A DNA stretch of 64,000 nt from Osedax fenrisi (Eukaryota; Annelida; Polychaeta; Sabellida; Siboglinidae), in contig OZ025240.1 in the NCBI GenBank assembly GCA_964019155.1, positions 18,225,021-18,289,020 of the forward strand. The letters are read 5' to 3'. The notes under the pieces were generated by a model. That model was not told the origin of the DNA and did no database searches. It saw only the letters and a list, made by a program, of their open reading frames with translations. Position 1 is the stretch's first letter. The number at the start of each line of letters is the position of its first letter. The translations under genes and the position numbers were made by a program. This document shows, one piece after another, positions 11,898 to 24,265 of this stretch.

Positions 11898-11959
11898 ATA
11901 TAACTGCTGAGGAGGAGGTGTGGCGGCAGGTTTCCTCGACTTCTTTTTCAGTTTCGTAG
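11898..11959 (-). CDS. Internal exon, convergent gene, unit A (basic/proline-rich)
   Basis: 62-nt segment with acceptor AAAACAG and strong donor TAT|GTAAGT on minus. It encodes TKLKKKSRKPAATPPPQQLY after a split first codon. Between units, ACA/ACC and TTA/CTA are synonymous in this frame but not in the alternative frame, supporting the choice. It joins 12494-12580 in matching phase. Its phase-0 end does not fit the start of 9669-9726, so an exon between them may be missed or this is an alternative end. Confidence 0.6.
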
Positions 11960-12082
11960 CTGTTTTAAATAGTTAATATTATATATATATATATTATATT
12001 TACATTTATTTCGATAGGTACATAGGTAGATTAGATAATATACGTAATACTTATATTTATTATGCATAATAAATGTAATCAT

Positions 12083-12375
12083 ATAACTTACACCCGGCTA
12101 TGGGGACATTACTTACACCCTAAAAAGGGCACTCGCTGTACCCTAATGTTTAACAGTGAATAGCATCTGCACTTATATAACTTATAACATACAACATATC
12201 AATGTAATGCAGCTATTGAGATAATTATACATCAACATCATATTTGCTAATATTTCATATATGTTATATTTCAATTTGAATAAATATGACTGGTACCCTA
12301 AAGATGAACAAACTGTAACCTAAATAATGTTAGCTGGTTGTAACCTAATTATATGATACCGTGTACCCTAATGCA
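12083..12375. repeat. GTACCCTAA-motif repeat region with local inversion, unit A
   Basis: Contains several TACCCTAA motifs on both strands. The part at about 12083-12257 is inverted relative to units B and C: the element reads CACTCGCTGTACCCTAATG here and its reverse complement there. The region is greatly expanded in unit C (42300-42790). Confidence 0.65.
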
Positions 12376-12493
12376 ATTGTATGATATGTATGTGCATACA
12401 TTATGGTCCATAATTGAATTGCATGATATGTAAATATAATGTTTCAATCTAATTAATAACATCATACATACTAGTGTAATCTTTGCTACTAAC

Positions 12494-12580
12494 GTTTCTC
12501 TCCTACGACAGATGCGTTATGTCCTTTTAGGCGTTGTTGTAATAGTTTTCCTTCTGCATCTTTTTTTGATGCATTATTTA
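12494..12580 (-). CDS. Internal exon, convergent gene, unit A
   Basis: 87-nt segment on the minus strand with acceptor ATGATAG and donor AAAC|GTTAGT. The frame reads NNASKKDAEGKLLQQRLKGH then NASVVGEK, ending with one base (C) that completes a codon with the first two bases of 11898-11959. It is open in all three units, with scattered substitutions (K/Q, L/C, H/N, E/D). Alternatively MIV... starts just upstream in the same frame (ATG at 12584-12586), which would make it a first coding exon. Family unknown. Confidence 0.55.
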
Positions 12581-12708
12581 CTATCATGAGTAATTTTAAC
12601 TTTTAATTTAATATTAAAATATAATATTAATTATTGATAAAAAATAGTGATTGTTATTAACCGAATAGGAAATATTTTTAGGTTTATTATTCAGTAAATA
12701 TATATACA

Positions 12709-12749
<41 letters not shown>

Positions 12750-12754
12750 TAAAA

Positions 12755-13056
12755 CTTCCTGTGTGACTCAGTGGCTAAGGCGTCAGAAGCACAAGCAGTA
12801 GGACACGGGTTCGAGCCTCGTCCGGACCATTAATTAATTTAATAAAATGGGGCTTACAATATTATTTATAAGTGATCTTATATAACTGTGTATAAATAAA
12901 TGATCGGACCTCGTTAAAACCATAGATGCCTTAACATGAGATCGGCTTCGAAGGGACATTATATCTATATATATGGTTATACGTGAAAACTTCATCTAAG
13001 TTCCTGGATGGGATGAAAGGACTCCACCAAATAAAAATAACAATAACAATAACAAT
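12755..13056 (+). mobile_element. Full SINE copy on plus strand, unit A only
   Basis: Head TGACTCAGTGGCTAAGG (A-box-like) and GGTTCGAGCC (B-box), the body, then the conserved 3' segment GGATGGGATGAAAGG and the tail AACAATAACAAT. Absent at the matching sites in unit B (about 26835) and unit C (about 43720). Confidence 0.9.
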
Positions 13057-13059
13057 ATA

Positions 13060-13414
13060 TATACATAATGACGCGATGCCAATGGCATTATCAATAGATA
13101 TCTATTTATAAACTATCGACAACAATACCCACACTATAGTAGGCTATGTAATCTACATTTACACGCACATTTACATTTTAATAAAAATCAAATTACATAA
13201 CAATTCAATTAGTAAATATTTATATCCATTATTCAGAATAGTATATTGTAATGATATATATATACACATTATACCCATTCTTTTATCATAATATTAAATA
13301 TGATATATTTCATTGCTTGTGAGGTTATATAATAATCGTAAACAATATTCCACCTTCCACTACATGTTATAAGTGATTGCAATAGACCTTCATATTAGGA
13401 ATGTAAATGCATTC

Positions 13415-13452
<38 letters not shown>

Positions 13453-13750
13453 TATAATTTGTTAATGTGTGAATATAAAACAGAATACATGTAGACTAAT
13501 TATTAATTACACACATATGTTTACAAGGGAAACATCTTAGCAATAACGTTTAATATACGTTTAATATAATGTTGTTTAGGTAGATAGGGATATCAAAATG
13601 TTGTATCAAAACTGTATGTTTACAATATTCTAGTGCATACACTATACGTATACTCAAAGATTAATAGATAATATATAGATTATGTATATAACCTATGTTT
13701 ACACACCTTTCTAGATACATCGATATATACGTATATATGATGTATATATA
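13060..13750. other. AT-rich unit sequence
   Basis: Conserved in units A-C; (TA)n at 13422-13450. No exon recognised. Confidence 0.5.
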
Positions 13751-13752
13751 TA

Positions 13753-14312
13753 TGGTTCCCATTTAACAAATGCTCAGATTATCGCATACTATATAGGATA
13801 CCTATTGTTCATTCCTCGATATACTCTTCGAATTACCCCTCCTATATTTCTTAGTACAAAGATCTTCCCTCTATTAGAAACCATGCATCTCATCTTCTAT
13901 CTACCCCTATTCTCCGTCCCTCAAAAATGAATACTCGGGCACTGAGTTATATTGGTCCAAATCTATGTAATTCACTCCCACCCTATATTAGATCCGTAAA
14001 ATCGCATAAAACATTCATGAAATATATACAACAATTGATATCAGGTGGCAACCTGTAATACTAATATGATTTGTCATTATTATTTTATTTATTAATATCC
14101 GTATGATTTATTCTATTTTATTTTATTATTATCAATGGTATTTATTGTTTTACCTAATTTATTATTTGTATTCTATATATACACTTTTGAGAAATCATTT
14201 ATGATTTATTTAAGTATATAAATAAACTTGCTTTTTTTTAATTTGTTGTTTACTGCCGAGCATGCCCGAGCTGGTAAGGTAAGGTAAATAAACTGTCAAT
14301 CAATCAATCATA
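13753..14312 (+). mobile_element. LINE 3' end (CR1/L2-group-like) with (AATC)n tail, unit A
   Basis: A degenerate RT C-terminus reads ALSYIGPNLCNSLPPYIRSV and KTFMKYIQQLISGGNL before the stop near 14058, a pattern common at the end of CR1/L2/Rex-group ORF2. A ~200-nt 3' UTR follows, then GCCGAGCATGCCCGAGCTGG, GGTAAGGTAAGG and AATCAATCAATC. It is 5' truncated. Copies in the same position are in units B and C. Confidence 0.8.
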
Positions 14313-14579
14313 TATATATCAAATATTATGCTAATAATACTGATAATGCTGATAATGGTTTCTATAGTACTCAACTAAAAGCATCCTTCCTACTTTTCCA
14401 TCGTACGGTGATAACATAATAATAAATTATAATAAAAGGTTATGTATTAATGAAACAAAATTTACGAATACAATTAGGTTACTATAGTAATGTGAGGAAA
14501 AGAGAAATAACGTATATAAGAGAGGCTGGATGGTAGATAAGTGCAAGTAGGAGGAGTGATTTTAGGAGGAATAGTTTAT

Positions 14580-14615
<36 letters not shown>
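14313..14615. other. Unit boundary A/B
   Basis: AT-rich sequence, then (TA)n at 14586-14612. The hairpin plus SINE found at this boundary before units A and D is absent here. Confidence 0.6.
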
Positions 14616-14759
14616 AACTGATTTAAATACCGCGAAATATAAATAAACCATATAGTAGGATATTAATGATATTTGTTTATCTTATATTGTAATATAGGTT
14701 AGTTTTGAAACCAATTCATGTATGCTTTATCTAAGATGTATACACACGTATACATAGGC

Positions 14760-15260
14760 CTATGATCATTTCGTCATCACCCCATACAATGGTATTTATT
14801 AACAACAATATTAACTATGTGACGTCATAATGGAGTGTTAGACCGCGTTAATGTTAAATAATCGTGTGGTCACGTGACATGCTGCATAAATCTATTAATA
14901 GATTATCAATCAGCAAAGTCAACTTTCTAATTAACATTTCTTGTTATTAATGGTGAGAGCCGTAATAGCCTGCCATTATCGTATTATAATAGGGTGGTAA
15001 TCTGTACGGATGTTGATACTTTGAAGGTCAAACGATTGATAAGTTCGATTAATAAATAGTATTGTTAGGATGGTGTATTAACGAAGCTGAATACCAATAC
15101 GACGTGTGTGTGCTGGGTATTTCCTCGTATGCCTTATATACCATACATTCTATGTAATGTGTTCTATAAATAGAATATAGCATGTTTATGCGCTACCTTA
15201 TATCATTATATGTATGATGGGTTTACTAGCAGCTTGTCAACTAAACTAAAAATAAGCTAT
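14760..15260. promoter_or_regulatory. Promoter-like conserved block, unit B
   Basis: CRE TGACGTCA 14820-14827, E-box CACGTG 14871-14876, TATAAATA 15175-15182. The upstream TACGTCA of unit A is changed to TTCGTCA. Functional role is inferred only. Confidence 0.4.
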
Positions 15261-15742
15261 AAGCTATAACTATATCAAATATCAGTTATGAAAATATTAT
15301 ATATTAGAAATATATAATTATAAGAATGTATTATATGTATATACAATTTTTAGTAATATAAATAATAAATAAATATATATTTTGGAATCATTTTAAAAGT
15401 ATATACTTAAATTAAAATGTATATTATAAAATTATTAATTAGTAATATGAATTTATTTATAAATAGCTCGTCTATCGGGTGGAAAGATGAGTAGGGGATG
15501 TAGGGAAGCATAATTGCCCTGTGATGGGTGTTTAGATTATATGTTGACTTGAAGGTCATAGGTAATAACCCTATTTCGTTACATTATAATGACATACGGG
15601 TATACTTCAGGAATGTGGGTGTGATGGTGGCTAGTGATTTTAGTAGGGTAGACGCGGATTTATTAATTTGTAAGGTTAATGTCCACATAACATTGTTATT
15701 AAAATGATAGTTTGATAGTGGTATGGGGTTATTATGGATAGA

Positions 15743-16305
15743 TTAATATTTGTGTAAATATAGAAAATGAGATGCATGGTTTCTAAGTGATGGAGGGGAA
15801 GTTCTTTGTACTAGAGAAGCAGACATATAGGAGGTGCAATTTGAAGAGTATATTGAGGAATGAACAATAGATAATATGCGATAAGCAGAACGTTTGTTAA
15901 ATGGGAACCATGGAGGTAAGTGTTGGTATGATGATGTAGATGAATTATCTCGAATACGTAGGTTATATGTTGTACGGATTGATGAACGAATAATTCGATT
16001 TAGGGGAGAGATAGAAGATAATGGAAGATTGATAAGGATTGAGGAACAGTAATCTATACGTGAGAGGAAAAGGGAATTAACTAGAGTTTTAGTAAGAGAT
16101 ACAGTAATTGATTTTCGTATTTTTCTAATTCTAAATAGATGATAATTTGCAGATTTAGTGTTGGCAGTAATATTAGGAATGAAGAAAAGTGTAGAATCAA
16201 AAAGTACACCTAAGTTAGATGCAGTAGGAGAAGGAGATATTACAATGTTATCAATAAGAAAAGGAGGGAAGTAAGTTGGTGATGGAGAAAGATTCAACAA
16301 TGTAG
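15743..16305 (-). mobile_element. LINE RT fragment (CR1/L2-group-like), unit B only
   Basis: A 185-residue open frame on minus with the RT thumb/C-terminal pattern: ASNLGVLFDSTL, KSANYHLFRIRKIR, LVNSLFLSRIDYCSSIL, then PWFPFNKRSAYRILSIVHSS. The last part overlaps the start of the 13753 LINE tail (same GGTTCCCATTTAACAAA), so it is the same family. Both ends are missing, and it is absent from units A and D at the same point. Confidence 0.85.
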
Positions 16306-16320
16306 TTTTGGAGGTATTAA

Positions 16321-16482
<162 letters not shown>

Positions 16483-16538
16483 ATGCATATCTACAATAAC
16501 TAGACATTATCACACGTGAAATGCCGAGAAGGGTAGAG

Positions 16539-16580
<42 letters not shown>

Positions 16581-16618
16581 TACTTTGAATAATTATATAC
16601 GTTATTTATCAATGTCTA

Positions 16619-16752
16619 TATTGTTATTTTATTTTAGGCGAATTTCCATCCTGTCCAGTAACTCAGATAACTTTCTCACTTATAACCAAATAGCTCTAAT
16701 GTCCTACCCTAACCCTCTATCGTGTTAGGCATTCATGTTTATAATGATCCCG
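16619..16752 (-). mobile_element. Diverged SINE 3' fragment, unit B
   Basis: Homologous to 1964-2100. It is immediately followed by the TIR element at 16770, which is absent from the unit A and D equivalents. Confidence 0.65.
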
Positions 16753-16769
16753 GTATACACTGTATATAC

Positions 16770-17222
16770 AAAGATTTTGCGAAGCAAAGATATAACACTC
16801 CCTATACATGCAACGTAATTTAGTAATATCCCCTGCCGCTGCTAGCAGTAGTATCGAAATCACTGAAATAGATTTAGGTTCGGCTCTGTTTGCATACAAC
16901 AATGTTTTCATGGCTCTATTAAATTACATGCAATATAAATTAGCTTTTACTTACTAAATATATACTTATAGCATTTAAAACATACATATCATATTTGTTT
17001 GTTATATATTAGTAATGAACACTTAGTTTTCATCATATAAATATTAATTTAAAGCATATTATTTAACATTTTAAAAGTGTATAGTTAAATATAAATATAC
17101 ATTATAAACAACACATAGTTCCTAAAAGTAACCCGCTATAGGTGGCACTGGGGTATTTTGTATACAAATTAGAATTACACGACTTTGCGTAAGTGTTATA
17201 TATTTCCTTCGGAAAATCTTTG
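16770..17222. mobile_element. Non-autonomous TIR transposon, 453 bp, unit B only
   Basis: Ends AAAGATTTTGCGAAG and CTTCGGAAAATCTTT form imperfect inverted repeats. Flanked by GTATATAC at 16762-16769 and 17223-17230; the empty site in units A and D has a single copy. The 8-bp duplication fits the hAT-type nTnnnnAn pattern (a 7-bp reading is also possible). It encodes no transposase. An older relative lies at 10425-11515. Confidence 0.85.
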
Positions 17223-17324
17223 GTATATACACTATTATATAACATCAATTACTATATATGATGTAATACCTATTGTATTAGTCTGACACTGTCCAGCGAA
17301 CAACGCCATATATGAATAGTATAC

Positions 17325-17325
17325 T

Positions 17326-17364
<39 letters not shown>
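17325..17364. repeat. (TA)n microsatellite
   Basis: Nearly pure TA, longer here than in unit A. Confidence 0.9.
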
Positions 17365-17367
<3 letters not shown>

Positions 17368-17459
17368 AATATATCATACACACATTTATGTATGACGAAT
17401 TAGCTAACCCTTGATGGTAGCTAACCCTCATATATGAGCTAACCAAGCGTATGGTATTA

Positions 17460-17635
17460 CGCTACACAACGTATATTATATGTCGTATATACGTCATAGG
17501 TATACTATATGTCGTGTATATATACGTAGGTATACTATATGTCGTGTATGTATGCGTAGTTATACTATATGTCGTGTATATATACGTAGTTATACTATAT
17601 GTCGTGTATATATACGTACTAGGTATACTACAGGT
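17460..17635. repeat. 30-bp minisatellite, unit B
   Basis: Same repeat as 2450-2605, with a TCGTGTATGTATGCGTAG variant and an extra ACTA before the end. Confidence 0.9.
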
Positions 17636-17936
17636 GTATGTATAGGCTATGCTAATCGTTAAGTGTGTGCTACGTAGTCTAATGTACACACGCGTTGTAT
17701 ACAAACCATGCTGTGTGTCTAGAGTTATCGATGGGTTTCTCGAAGTGGACATTTCCTGTAGTTGCTTTGTTTAGTTTTCCTGTTTGCCTGTTTGTTTATT
17801 GTGGCTGTTTGCCTGTTTGTTGTTTTTAATTTATGATTATATGTTACGTAGTTTTATTATTTATATTTTATTTAATTATAACCTGTTAATTAAGAGTTAT
17901 TTTAATATAATTTTAATTCTATAAATTAATTAATGT

Positions 17937-20900
17937 TTATAATTTTGCAATATTCGATTCATCATGATGGCTATGCATAGCCGCTCTTAGATCGTTTTCT
18001 CGTAGACCGGTATCACGCTCCAGATTCTTTATATATGAATCAGGTGGTCTTCCTCGCCTTGGCTGCTACATAACCAGATGCGAAACAATCTCGTCTTCTC
18101 TTCGTAGGCAATGGCCGGCAAATTCTTCTTCTTCTGATATTGTTCGATAATATTTCTAATGCCCCATAAAGTATTTCATTCTTGATGTTATTTGTCCAGT
18201 GGAAATTTAAAACCATTCTCAGAATTGTTGTATATGTTCCATCCAGCTTTTTGAATAGTGAGTTTGTTAGGGTCCATGTTTCACAGCCGTATAAAAGAAC
18301 GGAGTCAACAGTTGCAATCATAAGCCTAATTATGAACTTCCTACTGATTTTTGAATTCCATATGTTTTTCATCTGGTGGCAGGTTCTCAAAGCGTGCGCT
18401 TTTCTGATTTTGACATCTTTTTCGCTGCTACCCATACCCCGAGATATTTTAAATCTTCAACTCTTATCAGATATGTTCAATCTATAGTGTCGATATCAAA
18501 CTGTTGGTTGTTGTTGTATGACATGTACTTTGTCTTACCTGTATTCATGCTTAGACCTATACATTTTGCTGATAGCTCGACTTTTCTTAGTATCTCCTCT
18601 GCTTCTTTGATACCATCACTAACTAAAGCTATATCATCCGCAAAGTCCATGTCGGTGACTATTATGGGTGGTACCATTCTGATTTGTCTCTTCCTTAGAT
18701 GGAAACCAAGCTTTTCTTCCCTTCCAGTTAGATATTTTCTCATGATATAGTCAATAACAATGACAAATAGGTAAGGGGATAGTGTGTCCCCTTGTAAAAC
18801 ACCAGCAAGAATACTGAATGTTTCCGTCTCTCCGTCCGGTGTTATGATTTTGGCAGACGTATCTTCATATATGATAATGATAGCTGTCAAAAACTCTTGC
18901 GGTGTTCCTAAACTTTTAGTATTAGCAGCATTTTTCTTTTCATTTTTATCCATGAACTGTATCAAAAGCTTTCTTAAAGTCAATGAAGATAAGTATAGCT
19001 TCAAGATTCTTTTCTTTTACTCGTTATACCAATCTCCTGAGCGAGTATCTGATTAGTAGTTGTTCTTCCACTTCTGCAACCGTTCTGATTTTTTCTCAGA
19101 TGACAATCTTGGTACGGTATAATGTTATTCATTATCATACGATTATAGGTTTTCGCCACTAATAAGCTTATACTTATACCTCTGTAGTTTCCACCCACAC
19201 TAATATTTTCGGATTTTAATATCGGAATTATATTCAGCAATGACCACTGTCTGGGCTTCGTGTTGTCGATAAGTGCTCTGTTACTGAATTGGTGAACGAT
19301 AGCGTCTAGGTCATATCTTTTTAAAACTTCTGGGCGTATTTAATCCATTCCACAGCTTTTTCCTTCTTTGATGGTGTCCTTTGTTCGCTTGTATTCATTG
19401 ATATCAAAAGGTCCACGTTTTATTTCCAGTGGTGGTAAACTTGAGCAATCGGTTCATCCTCCTCTATTTCAGGTGGCCTATCTAGTAAACATTTAACATG
19501 ATTGTACCATGTTTGTAGTCGTTCTTTCTGATTTCTTCCCTTTATCACACCTTTTTGAGTATATTTTCTTCCGGTGATTTCGTTTATTAGATCCCAGCTG
19601 AGTTGTACCTTCGGTTTATATTAGCGTTTTCTATTTGTTCGATCTTCTCCTCTAGGGTACCAATGACAATGTTTTTTTATAAGCTGTGTAGAGTTTCTTT
19701 CTTGATTCTGTATTATTATGCTGGTTGGTTTCATTTACTTTATCTTCATACGTTTTGCTTGCTTTATTTATATCTTTTCTGGCTTTATTAACAGTGTCAT
19801 CAGTGGATGGGCAGATATGTACTTTCTTTTATTTGATAGGAACTATTTCACTTGCAACTTCAGAATTTACTTTTATGACACGCTCATATGATTTGTCTGA
19901 TTTAAATAAACGCCAGTTATATGGTATGTTTCTAATAGTATTTTGTTGGATCTTAAGCTTAGTATAATCTTTGATGATACGATGTTATATTCTGAACCTG
20001 TACTTGAGAAGATAATGTATTACATCTTCATTAGTGTTACTATTTCTCCAATTATTTCTAATCAAGATATAGTCAAGTTAGTATTTTCTTCCACTTGGGT
20101 CTATGTAGGTCCACATTGTATTCATCTTCTTTTGAAAATAGATATTATTAATCACTAGTTTTTCATTAACAATATTTAGCAGCAGTGACCCGTTTCCGTT
20201 TGTATGTTGATGATAAGTGAATGTACCATCATCCTTCTCAATACGTGCATTGAAGTCTCCAATGAAGCACATTGTGTTGCGGTATACTTTCTATAGCTCC
20301 TCTATACATTCTAAGGAAATCCTGCTACTTCTATTATTTTTCTTCTACTTCCATTTAACTTATAAGTTCTTCATAGAATCTATCTATAACTTCATCTTCG
20401 CAGGAATTTATGGGTGAGTAAATGAATATAATAGAAGTAGCAGGATTTCCTTAGAATGTACTGATCAGTATACGATCTGTATGTGATATAATTTCTATGA
20501 GCTTTTTGATCTATTATTTAACATGATACCAATGCCTCCAGTGGCTGCACCCTGATCGTTTCTCCTTGATTATGTCATTACAAATATGCTTCTTCCAGTT
20601 GTCTTGTATCTAACTTTTTCGTCGTGTATAATTCTATGCTCTTGTATTCCTAGAATATCTATATTATAGAATTCAAAGTTATACTTCAATTCTATTTGTT
20701 TATGCTCTTCTCTGATTGTTCTAACATTTATAATTGAGATGATAATTTATTGTTTGTATTTTAATAGTTTGGCCATCGCACCTACGCGTGTCTCGGGGTC
20801 TACCCTTCCTTTCGGGTTTAGATTAGATCCATTATACTTCTCCTTAGAGATCGTTTCGGTCGAAGGTAAGGGTTTGTTAGGGCTTTAACCCTAGTGTTGT

Positions 20901-21190
20901 TATAGTTGTCATGATTGTTTTTCTTTTGATAGATACTGTTATGGGCGCAACTACTATAACAGTGTGTTTTATATCATTTACATTCTTTTAGCCTTTGCCT
21001 AAAGAAGCATTACTACAAAGTAGCAGAAATATTTGGAGTCCGAGTTAATTTCTCTTAGATCCCCCACAATTTAGCCTGGTACCGATAATCCAGTTACCGT
21101 GCTATGTCACGTGGAGGCACTGTGGGAGTCTTGACCTGAATAACTATAAAACCAAAAGGAAAGGGATTATTCACTCGGCCTTTCTTTTCA
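17937..21190 (-). mobile_element. RTE-type retrotransposon, degenerate, unit B copy
   Basis: Aligned with 2910-6165, with the same ORF breaks and only scattered substitutions (for example QLRKRQIRR to HLRKRQIRM). Endonuclease GDFNA at 20272-20078, FADDIALVSD within 19004-18477, thumb at 18435-18040. The shared disabling lesions show that it was duplicated as part of the unit and did not transpose independently. Confidence 0.85.
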
Positions 21191-22595
21191 CTTGACAAGG
21201 CTAGATGGTGGTTGAAGCAAACTTAAACAATACTATAGTATACAAGCCCTGTACGACCCTGTACGACAGTGTACGTAACTGTACCACAACACAAATATAT
21301 ATATAGACAGATAATGTTCAATATTAGTCATTGGGAAGTTTCTGTGTGAATGTCTATGATTACAGACCATATCGAGTATTATAATACAGACTGATGTTCT
21401 ACTATAGCTGATGTACTTTAACCTATATTCAAACAATGATCACGTGATCATTACTATATAAGGATATTTACTTTAATTTTATTATCTTCACATAACACAA
21501 ACGTACATATATATGCAATATATTTAAATTCTGTACAATTCTATTATAGATTTACTAACTCTACAATTATAATATTATAAGGAACATATCACATGCCAGA
21601 ATAATGATAAATAATATATTTACCTATATAATTAGGTCTCGCATACATACTTCGAGCGTCTATATATAAATTACCTGTTATAAAATCTTAATTATTCGAT
21701 TTGTCTGATATCTAGTAAATGTTCTAAAACAAATAATATAAGCTGATGATTTGGGGCATCTGTATTGTTTGGTATGAACGCAGCTTTAATTATAGATCTT
21801 ATTTTAATTATATGATTTTAATAATATTTAAAGTAGAATAACAAAATTAATTTACTATATTTCAAATGGATATCCTTAACTTGATCCACCTTTAAATTTC
21901 GATATTTAATTGAGTTCTCATGGTTTACCAAATATACGGGTTTTACTGTGTATATATGTATATATATATATATTATTACCATTGAAACGAAATTTCAAGT
22001 TATATACAAAATATTAATTAATACAAATTACATTTTAAGCACCCTATAATTTGTATTATATTTAAGATATTGGCCTTAATGTTTATACTGATTTATAAAT
22101 ATTAAAATAATATTAATGTGAATTTGTCATATAATAGTATAAATATATAAAATGTATAATCAAACTTAAAACTTTAATCAAAAATGTATATAATTATATA
22201 TATAATCACGATATTTTCAGTATACTGAGTTATTAAAATGTATAAATACATCTATTTACTAAGAAAACATAGTTATATTTGTATCTTTATTATCTACTTT
22301 ATTATTTAAATTAGTATATATCTAACTTTATACAATCATATCTAATTTTTACAGAAAAATTTAAATAATATTACTTAATATATTAAAAAATGAATACTAA
22401 TATGTATCTACAAGGTATAGAAACATATACATAAATTATATTATTTGTAAATAATTTAAATATAGTATAATACTTTATTGCTATATACAATTTAAGTTTA
22501 TTAATCATTATATTATTTCTATACGATTGATGTTCTAAATCTCTTCCATTATCATTCTATTATTATAATGTAATAATTATATACCGATTATTGAA
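21191..22595. other. AT-rich non-coding sequence, unit B
   Basis: Homologous to 6166-7600. No features beyond a shortened (TA)n near 21296. Confidence 0.5.
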
Positions 22596-22598
22596 CAG

Positions 22599-22729
22599 GA
22601 TTATCTAAGACTGCCTACTTGAGTGTTTCACAGAAAGAGGAGCACGTAGAATGATTTAGGACCTACTTTGCTGACAAACTGGACATTGTGTCCGAAACCA
22701 CCGGTATCGAGATCAAAATGAATGCCTAA
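22599..22729 (+). pseudogene. MRPS31: MRPS31 last exon, unit B copy, one in-frame stop
   Basis: Reads LSKTAYLSVSQKEEHVE, then TGA at the conserved Trp codon, then FRTYFADKLDIVSETTG to the terminal TAA. It shares the Trp-to-stop change with unit A but not the second stop, so the first lesion predates the A/B split. The partner exon is absent. Confidence 0.8.
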
Positions 22730-22917
22730 CGCATTGTTCTTACAAACACATACGTGCATTGATATCTAGTTTTTATATAAAATAAATGTGAACATATATA
22801 TTTACAGATTTATATAAATACGGTTATTAGAACCATTACATTATATATAACTATATATAGTTATAATACACGCATAATTAGTTTTTAAATAAATAAATGT
22901 GAATTTATATTTGTAGA

Positions 22918-22923
22918 TTTATT
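22918..22923 (-). terminator. Poly(A) signal AATAAA, convergent gene, unit B
   Basis: Same position relative to the stop codon as in units A and C. Confidence 0.5.
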
Positions 22924-22936
22924 AACTCCATTCCGC

Positions 22937-23609
22937 TTATCCAGATTTTTGTTTTGACATAGAGGTTATAGCATTTCTTATTATTGACCGTACCGTAGAT
23001 TTTAGTGACGGTCTTTTTGTACTGTTATTAGCCACACCTCCGTCTATCTCTTTTGACCTAGTGGCAGTAACCCTAGATGTAGTGGACGTTCTACTCGAGT
23101 CTTGCGAGACTGGCGAGCTATTATGATATTGCTGACCGAAGTCACTCTCCAGATTAGAACTATCGGTACCTACAAAACCCTCGCGACTTTCACACGTGGA
23201 CAGCGCCCCTTTCTTAGCGACCGTCGCCGTAGTACTAGACTCGTTGATATCGACTGCGTGCGACTGTATAGGGGAGAGCGAGACATGCGAGGGGTCGCGA
23301 CTGGGGGGTGTAGACGTGTACACATCCGTGAATTCTTTAGCCACGCCCACTCTGACGCATCCGTTAACTCGGGGTGTCGGCATTAGAGCCGATCTCTTGA
23401 CCGGTGGTTTCTGGCGGGAGGGTGTTTCTTGCCTTATCACCACTGACCGGTACGTTTGTATCTGATACGACTTGTTCATACTGTTGGGGGGAGGTTATAA
23501 ATCCCTTACTGACTGGTCTCCTTATCGACATCATCTTAACTTCTGAGCCGTATACCGCAATCGAATGATCCTCAGATTTTTCATCATCTGTCGTGATGTA
23601 CGAATCTCC
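22937..23609 (-). pseudogene. Terminal exon of convergent gene, unit B, frameshifted
   Basis: Acceptor CACACAG and start GDSYITTDDEKSEDHSIAVY are kept. The segment after ITSPQQ is rearranged with a net loss of 20 nt relative to unit A. The upstream frame stops near 23364, and the original C-terminal frame (PPVKRSALMPTPRVNG to SMSKQKSG) is out of register. A truncated protein of about 81 residues from this exon is possible; otherwise it is a pseudogene. Confidence 0.75.
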
Positions 23610-24018
23610 CTGTGTGTGTGTGTGTGTGCGTGATTGTGGATGTGTACATATCGATAACAAATGTGGACGTGTTTAATGTGTTGGACCTTTTGGTATACAA
23701 CTTTTTAATTTGATGCATATAAATAATAAAGCATCTGCTTCATTGCTTAAAAATAATTCATACAAAAATCTAAATTTCAATAGCAGACGATAAATAAACA
23801 TAAAGACTATATACGTCTGTGATCATTGTGGTACACTACTTTTAAGTGAATAGATATGTTATATCATAAGAGACATGATATTGTCAATCTATGAACGTCA
23901 GCCTAGCTAAGATTTAACATGGGCTGGTATGGAAGTATAGTTATATTTTTATTGTATATACTAATGAAAATTAGATCTTTTATCATTTTACAATGAAGCA
24001 CATTCATACATTAATGTT

Positions 24019-24022
<4 letters not shown>

Positions 24023-24068
<46 letters not shown>
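24023..24068. repeat. (TA)n microsatellite (empty SINE site)
   Basis: Position equivalent to the SINE insertion at 9051-9345 in unit A. No SINE here. Confidence 0.9.
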
Positions 24069-24071
<3 letters not shown>

Positions 24072-24265
24072 TATATAATATATAATTTTACTTTATGATA
24101 TTATATAAACTAAATATAAGTAATACAGAATATATGTAGATTAAAACCATGTTGTATTTCATGAAAACTACATAGGTATCAAACAATAGCAACACATATG
24201 ATGATGAATATAAATAACTATAATATAGTGAATGCTGCATAATGATCTGATTGGCTGGAGCTTAC

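Noticed and set aside
12757..12835. tRNA gene (A- and B-box present)
   Set aside because: No complete cloverleaf; always followed by the same body and AACAAT tail. It is a SINE head.
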